From contig CM070624.1 in NCBI GenBank assembly GCA_036346255.1, forward strand, positions 13,796,626-13,860,625: 64,000 nucleotides of DNA, written 5' to 3'. Source of the stretch: Ampelocalamus luodianensis (lineage: Eukaryota > Streptophyta > Magnoliopsida > Poales > Poaceae). Below, one piece after another: positions 58,133-64,000 of the stretch. Every line of letters starts with the position of its first letter. Position 1 is the stretch's first letter. The translations under genes and the position numbers were made by a program. The notes under the pieces are model-generated. The model was not told the DNA's origin. It saw only the letters and a program-made list of their open reading frames with translations, and ran no database searches.

Positions 58133-60076
58133 TCAAAGCTTTGGCTTGTGTTCTCTAGACCATGCTGGAGCTCTAACTTTCAGGCTGGACTTCTCAGCCT
58201 CCTCGTCATTCTCTTCTTCTTCCAAAATCTCCTTGGAAAATGCCTCTGGATTTGCTTTGATGCAGTCTTGCAATGCGATAAAGGGCTTCACACAATCTGA
58301 TCCCTGGAAAGGCAGAGAAAACAAAGTTTAGTATTAGGTAATATATTCTGGAGGAAATAGACATGAACCAAACAGTTATTAACATTTAACAGCATATGGT
58401 CGAATACGATTTAGATGTGCAAATAATTGGACCTAAAGACAAAGGATTCAAACATTGGAAATATTACAACAGCATAAAGAACCATACATCTGAAAAAATA
58501 ACCAAAAGAAACTGTGTCCAATCAAGTTAGAGCCTGTGCATTTTTTTTTTAAACTCTTTCAACTGTGAACAGCAGCCAGAGATTTATTTGTATAAAAGTA
58601 CCTGAATGAGTGCCTTTGATTGAATCAAATTGCCTTACATTAACATTGTTGTCTAACCAAATTGACAACGACTGCTGTACTTTTATTATCATTTAGGTTA
58701 TAAGAAGAATTGGCCTTAGGATAATGGTTTTTCTTGTGTTCCATCAGATCAACCAACAACTTGCGGTAGTTTTTTTAGTTTATACACAACATTTCCCACT
58801 GCACATTGTAGCACACAGATCATTGGGCTGATCAGTTGGAAACAAAACCAAATATCCATACAAACATTGGAAAGTGAGAAACAAACATGTCTGGCAACAA
58901 ATTAATAAAAAAGGTCATATTACTCATTATCAAGGCTGTACGTGAGAAATGGCATCGATTAACCAAACTTTTGCTAAATACTAGAGTATTTATCAATGTT
59001 TTCTCGACATTATGATTATCATAAGTCATGGCATATATGTAGGTAGTGTAGCTTGTGCCAGACAACTTGCGTTGAAAGCAACTTAGTAACTTGAAGAAAT
59101 CAATACAACCTTCTCTACTTCTGTGCTTCTCAGAAAGCAGGAAAAGGCATCAACAAATTGGCTTCCACAAGGACCACTTTTCAAATCAGCTACACACGGA
59201 CAGTCCAGAGCTTTCTGTACCTTCACATCAATTGCCTGCACAAGAAAAACTATTTCGCTGACCTCCAAGAGTGCCAAGAAATACTGAAGAGAATAGGATA
59301 TTGATATATACGCATCTATCCAGAAACAAAAGAAAGGATCATACCTCCTCGTCGTCACCCTCATCAAATGACATAGCCTCTGCATTATAAAAATCCAACA
59401 TATGCCATGCAAATTTAAAAGAACGCATAAACTGTCCGGACATTACAATAATTTTTGAGAGAGCTAGGAAATCGACTGTCGTTTTGGGCCAACATTGGTG
59501 GGTTAAAGCTTGGTGGCTCCTCAGGCCCGGGGTGTTATTAACTTACATCACTTACATGGCACTAAATTTAACACTGCCTCCTCAATTCCTGAATGCACAT
59601 ATACTCTAGAATCGGTAAGATATCACCAATTCACCATCCAGTACAACTGTCCAAGGTCTGCACTATCACATACCGGAGAATCACAGCAATAATCCCATCC
59701 TCCTACTATCGCACTAGGATGAAGTCTAGGACCATACATTACTGGCTACCCAAAACTATTTGTAACACTGGCGGCCCTAGAGCTCCACTTCCACCAATGC
59801 TTCCAAATCCGAGCGACGTGACGCGACGCGACGACCTAGCGGCAAGCCCAACTCAACGAGAACTACCTACAGAGGGGTTTACTAGGGGGAAAAAACGGGA
59901 ATACGAGGAAACCGCCACCGACTCATAAGATTCAGAGTTTGGCACGTACCTGCGGCGAGCGCCTCGAGGGAGGATGCCGCCGGGGCAGGAGACTGCGACG
60001 GCGACGGCGACGGCTCGGCGGCAGGCAGAGAAGGCTCGTCCACCGCCGGGGCGGGCTGGTTCTGACCTTGGCCCAT
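58133..60076 (-). CDS. MIA40: Mitochondrial intermembrane space import and assembly protein 40 (MIA40/CHCHD4), four exons
   Basis: Minus-strand model: 60076-59950, 59379-59345, 59235-59110, 58303-58133, all GT-AG, 152 residues. MIA40 is the oxidoreductase that introduces disulfides into twin-CX9C and CX3C substrates during import into the intermembrane space, re-oxidised by the ERV1 oxidase. It has the catalytic CPC at residues 66-68 (KALDCPCVADL), then CX9C (C77...C87 in GPCGSQFVDAFSC) and CX9C (C100...C110 in SDCVKPFIALQDC), the complete CHCH fold, followed by KANPEAFSKEI and an acidic segment. The N-terminus MGQGQNQP resembles Arabidopsis MIA40 (MGQAQS) and has no presequence or membrane anchor, unlike the yeast protein. 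The C-terminus is KPKL, a PTS1-like tripeptide; Arabidopsis MIA40 ends SKL. The start is the first ATG in frame. No defects seen. Confidence 0.93.
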
Positions 60077-60356
60077 CGAGGGTTGATCTGGAGCAGGATC
60101 AGGAGGCGGCCACTCTTGTCTTGTTCTTCCTGGGCGGCGAGTCGGCGAGAGCAACCGGCAGCGTGAGCTGGAACGTGGTCAAGTTGGACGGGCGGGCGGC
60201 GTCAAACAAGGCACCACCGCAACATTGGAAGCATATTTGGACCCGAGTTCGGCTCCCGTCAGTGTTCCCCCGTCCGTCCGATCGCACGAAGATTCGCGCG
60301 TCCACCCCCTCGACACCATCAAGACCCTCCAGGTGACGGCGTCAGGGCACAGGCAC

Positions 60357-60465
60357 CCAAAAAAGTGCAATTTTTTTAAAACTAGGTATACCTCAAAAAA
60401 AGTGCAATTTTTTTTGAACTAGGTATACCCCAAAAAAATGCAAATTTTGTTAAACTAGGTATGCA
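60357..60465. repeat. ~37-55-bp imperfect tandem repeat upstream of MIA40
   Basis: Three copies of 'aaaaaagtgcaattttttt.aactaggtatacc' lie about 280-390 bases upstream of the MIA40 ATG, immediately left of a hAT transposase relic. The repeats may be that element's leader. Confidence 0.6.
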
Positions 60466-60477
60466 TATGAGCAATTG

Positions 60478-61414
60478 ACACTTGGATTGAAATATCAGGT
60501 AAAAGACGTCGCTTCAATGTTAGTTGGTTTGATAAGTATAATTGGATTGAATATAGTATCGAGAAGGATGATGTATTTTGCTTTGTCTGTTATTTGTTCA
60601 AGGAGAAAATTATGGGAGGCGATAGTTTTGTTAAAGAGGGATTTATAAATTAGAATAGGTATGACTCAGTTGACAAGCATGTGGGTAGTATAAGAAGTGT
60701 CCATAATCGAGCTCAAGAGAAATACAACTTCTTTGTTAAACCTACAACATCAATTGCTCAAGCTCTTAGAAAACAACCTGAAGAGGATAAACAACTTTAC
60801 ATTTCTAAGTTGACTTATTCAATTAGATACTTGAGGTTTATTTTACGTCAAGAACTAGTATGTCGTGGATATGACGAAAGTACAAATTCTAGCGATAAAG
60901 GGAATTTTCTTTAACTTTTGGAATAGCTTGCAAACAACAATAAGGAGGTTGCTAAGGTTGTCTTAAGCAATGTACCTGGGAATTGTAAGATGATTGCTCA
61001 TGAGATACAAATGGACATAATTAATTGTTGTGCTATCCAAACTACCAAGCACATTATTGAAGAAATTGGTGATGATCACTATTTAATTCTAGCTGATGAG
61101 TCTAGTGATGTATCCCACAAAGAACAATTTACTCTTTGCTTGCGTTATGTTGATAAAGAATGACGGTATGTGAGCGGTTCCTTAGAGTAATTCATGTACT
61201 GATACCACTTCCTTGTCACTTAAGAATGCAATTGGTATTGCTCCTACCGGTGGCAACGGCGAGCGTTGAAAGAGTTTTTTCGGCGATGAATCTTGTGAAG
61301 AACAAGTTAAGAAATAGTATGAGCGATCAAGTATTGAATGATTGTTTAGTCACCTTTATAGAGCGAGATATCTTCTCGAAGGTTAGTGGTGATGATATAA
61401 TAAGTGTTTCCTAG
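60478..61414 (+). pseudogene. hAT-family transposase relic (ZMYM1-like, TTF zinc finger to dimerisation domain)
   Basis: Plus-strand translation gives a TTF-type zinc-finger start (WFDKYNWIEYSIEKDDVFCF, CYLFKEK), then a stop (TAG 60651) where Trp is expected before NRYDSVDKHVGS. It continues with DUF4371-like sequence (EKYNFFVKPTTSIAQAL, then HIIEEIGDDHYLILADESSD). After further stops it jumps, apparently by a large internal deletion at about 61165-61210, to the C-terminal dimerisation motif LLLPVATASVERVFSAMNLV and CLVTFIERDIFSK, ending at TAG 61412. Such proteins excise and reinsert hAT elements. This copy is about one-third of normal length and dead. Ends of the element were not found. Confidence 0.8.
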
Positions 61415-61912
61415 GAATGAGATCGCGTCGTGTGGTATTGTGATTTGTATTAGCTATTTAGGACTCTTTTATTCGTGTAAGATTTTATTTGAACTATTTG
61501 TATTGTATTGTTAACTAATTTCAAACTCTTTTGTGTAATTGTGTTGGACTTATGAAATTACATATGTGTCATACAAGATTTGTTTTCATCTTTGAAATGT
61601 GCACCCCCATTGTTAAATTTCTGGCTAAGCCACTTGAGGTGAGCACTCTCAGATCCGGCTACACACGTATCCGACTGGACGAAATGAACTCACAAACTCG
61701 CTCGCAGTTTCAGAATTTCAGTAAGATCTAGCGGAAATCTGAGACAAGATAAATTAGGATTCGACCGATACTACACTAGGCAACGAATGCTAGAGAATAT
61801 GCTTCTTCTTTTTTTTACTTCCATTCCACGTCAAAACTGGCTAAAGTACTCAAGGTTTTACTATCAGATACAAATCAAAATGCAATCTGATGAAATGCGA
61901 GTAATGGCGAAG
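61415..61912. other. Spacer between the hAT relic and the gypsy relic
   Basis: AT-rich, no gene recognised. It may include untranslated ends of either element. Confidence 0.35.
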
Positions 61913-63480
61913 TTAAAACCTCAGAAACGACAGCGCATGATGTCTACAGCGTGTCAGATTCCGAGCAGAGGTCGCGGATGTGACTCTCTGGGCTACCAGC
62001 TTGAATCCGCGTCGTTGTTGATGTTGAAGTGAAAATATTAAGTCATTATCTTCGTTGCCGACTTCTTCTTGAGCCAAGTCGCTGAAGCCTAAACCTAGCA
62101 ATGCCTCCCTCTTGAGAACAACTTGTTGAAAATGTGGAAAAGCCTTCTGAATGAATGAAACATCTTTCCAGGATGTATCATCTGGAGTTAAATTATACCA
62201 ATGAATCAACCACTGAGCCACCACTGAGTCCCTTCGAGGTATGATTCTTCTGTTGAGTATAACTAGCGGCTCTGTTCTGATTTTTCCATCTGGACCGACT
62301 AGAGGTACATGAGGCAAAGGAATGGCATGGTCACCCACATGCCTCCTCAGTTGGCTCACATGAAACACTGGATGTATCTCAGCAGTGTTGGGTAGCAGTA
62401 ACTTGTAGGCTCTATTTCCTATCTTCGGAAGAATCTTGAAAGGTCCATAGTACTTGGATCTTAGTTTGAGGGAGCCTATCAATCCAAAAACATTCCACCT
62501 GTAAGGCTGTACCTTAAGATACACCATCTCTCCTTCCTGGAACTGCCTCTCTAATCTCAGCTTGTCTGCAAAATATTTGATTATGTTCTGAGCTGTTTGC
62601 AGATTCTCCTTAATTCTAGTCATCATCTCTTTTTTTCAATAGTAGTCCTTGCATCTTCAGATAAATTACAAGGTTTAGATGTTTCCCCAATCTGAGGTGA
62701 ACAATAGCCTAGAAGGGTGTAGTTTTCAAAGATGTGTGATATGACGTATTATACCACCACTCAGCAGTGGATAACCATGTGTACCATTCTCTTGGTTCCT
62801 GGAACACCATGCTTCTGAGATAAGCTTCTAAACATTGATGAACTCTTTCAGTTTAACCATCAGATTGAGGATGGTACGTTGTGCTGAATCTCAATGAGAC
62901 CTTGAGAGTTTTGAATATATCCTAGAATAAGTTGCTTGTGAACACCCTATCTCTGTCAGTGACAGTAGCTGCTAACATGCAATGTAGTTTGAAGATATTC
63001 TCCATGAATAGTTGCACCACCTGCTGGACTATATAAGGGTGAGCTAGAGCAATGAAGTGGGCATATTTAGTTAGTCTGTCCACCACTACCAAAATCACAT
63101 CTTTGCCCTTAGACTTAGGTAATACTTCTATGAAATCCATTGAAATGTGAGTCCATGCCAAGTCAGGAATCTCTAAAGGGTCCAAGAGCCCAGGTGAGTG
63201 TACATTTTCAGATTTGCTCAGCTGACAAACTGGGCATTCAGATACTAGTTCTTCCACTTGCTTCTTCAGCCTGGGCCAGTAGAAGAGTTTCTTCACCCTT
63301 TGATAAGTAGCTCTTATCCCAGAATGCCCTCCAATACAAATGCATGGAGATCGTGTAATAGTTTAGTTCTGCTTTCTCCTTTTTCCATACATATATTCTA
63401 CCATTGTATCCGATGAGACCTTCTGCAATAGTATATCCTTGATCATGAATATCACTAGAATGTACCTTCTTCGTCATTTT
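61913..63480 (-). pseudogene. Ty3/gypsy retrotransposon integrase and chromodomain-region relic
   Basis: Read on the minus strand from 63480. A decayed RNase H/integrase linker comes first. The integrase zinc-binding region and core start at 63296-62922 (KKLFYWPRLKKQVEELVSEC, VCQLSK, LAWTHISMDFIEVLPKSKGK, VVVDRLTKYAHFIALAHPY). Then come a break and the integrase C-terminus at 62626-61913 (LERQFQEGEMVYLKVQPYR, SKYYGPFKILPKIGNRAYKL, HPVFHVSQLRRHVG), with a chromodomain-like end (WLIHWYNLTPDDTSWKD). At least two frame breaks separate the parts. gag, protease and most of reverse transcriptase are missing within the window and no LTR is recognised nearby. A dead fragment. Confidence 0.88.
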
Positions 63481-63499
63481 GGCAAAGTCTGACTCTATA

Positions 63500-64000
63500 T
63501 GCTATTTTGATCTCATTGTGATATATTTATCATTCAAATGATATTCTTTCAAGTGATAGCTCCTATTGATCTTCTTTGACTACGACATGAGAATCATATT
63601 TGTTTTATTCAAGTGATATCTTTGTTTTTACAAGTGGTATTCCTTCAATTGATATCATCCTATCCTTTCAAGCGATATCTTTTAAGTGGTATCTATTTCA
63701 TACCATGCCGATCAATTCTTTTCTTATCAATCTCTCTTTGATACCTAATCTCTCTTCTTATCCAAGTGGTTTATCTGATACCTAAGATCTCTTCAAGTGT
63801 TATTTCTTTAAGTGGTATCTTCAAATGGTATCGTCAAGTAATATTTTTTCAAGTGTACCAAGTTTCTACAAATGAAATTAAGTATACTTGGTATAATCTT
63901 TTCTCTCAAGTGGATTCTCTCTTTCTCTCTTCTCTTTGAATGCTTTCTTTGAAGATCTTTGCGAGAGAAGTTCAAGCACTTTGAGAATTCAAGTCTTATC
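63500..64000. repeat. CT-rich sequence with recurring TTCAAGTGRTATC motif
   Basis: At least a dozen loose copies of 'ttcaagtggtatctt' or 'tcaagtgatatc' at irregular 15-40-base spacing run to the window edge. No coding frame. It may be part of a longer repeat continuing beyond the window. Confidence 0.55.

Noticed and set aside
1..64000. tRNA, rRNA or other structured RNA genes
   Set aside because: I scanned by eye for tRNA A/B-box pairs with cloverleaf arms and rRNA phrases and saw none. A tRNA or covariance-model scan would be decisive.

Overview
This is a nuclear window from a grass (Poaceae). The signs are intron-containing genes with GT-AG introns, GC-rich 5' exons, grass-type protein sequences (an SF3B1 orthologue, a MIA40 with a CPC core, a seed-type TIP aquaporin), and a dense mix of nested LTR retrotransposons, a CACTA element, hAT and Tourist-type elements and long-TIR elements. 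Nothing points to a bacterial or organellar origin. I cannot name the species from sequence alone.

Layout. 1-1.3 kb: decayed LTR-retrotransposon-like DNA. 1.3-2.4 kb: a small MITE, then a minus-strand gene for a secreted 8-cysteine peptide with a TATA box and poly(A) signal. 2.4-7.8 kb: intergenic DNA with low-complexity tracts and three inverted-repeat elements. 7.8-12.8 kb: minus-strand SF3B1 with an uninterrupted 1278-codon reading frame and a probable 3'UTR intron. 14.1-16.6 kb: minus-strand three-exon gene for a small plastid protein (UPF0426-like), with a LINE fragment antisense in intron 2. 18.5-21.8 kb: plus-strand six-exon DUF789 gene. 22.3-34.2 kb: a CACTA (En/Spm-type) element of about 11.9 kb with four arrays of one palindromic motif, a captured intron-containing F-box-like gene fragment, a broken tnp2 transposase and a second gene ending in a degenerate Ulp1-like protease domain. 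34.2-38.2 kb: LTR-like debris and two clean non-autonomous hAT elements. 38.7-40.05 kb: minus-strand three-exon TIP3-type aquaporin. 40.1-47.3 kb: a Copia element with a perfect 5-bp target duplication, inserted 57 bp upstream of the aquaporin ATG. 47.3-52.9 kb: displaced aquaporin upstream DNA, a minisatellite, a Tourist MITE and a long-TIR element. 53.0-56.6 kb: a 3.6-kb solo-LTR candidate with a perfect target duplication. 56.9-57.3 kb: a weak minus-strand gene candidate. 58.1-60.1 kb: minus-strand four-exon MIA40. 60.5-61.4 kb: hAT (ZMYM1-like) transposase relic. 61.9-63.5 kb: minus-strand Ty3/gypsy pol relic, then a CT-rich repeat to the end.

The host genes have unrelated roles: pre-mRNA splicing, plastid and mitochondrial functions, vacuolar transport, a secreted peptide and an unknown DUF789 protein. 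There is no operon or metabolic cluster. Splice structures were built by hand from reading frame, GT-AG sites and family resemblance. All add up to whole codons, but transcripts would be needed to confirm them. The most interesting points are the Copia insertion that separates the aquaporin from a G-box/ABRE-like site, the gene capture in the CACTA element with a piece of its own transposase beside it, the loss of the catalytic Cys in the element's Ulp1-like domain, and a PTS1-like tail on MIA40.
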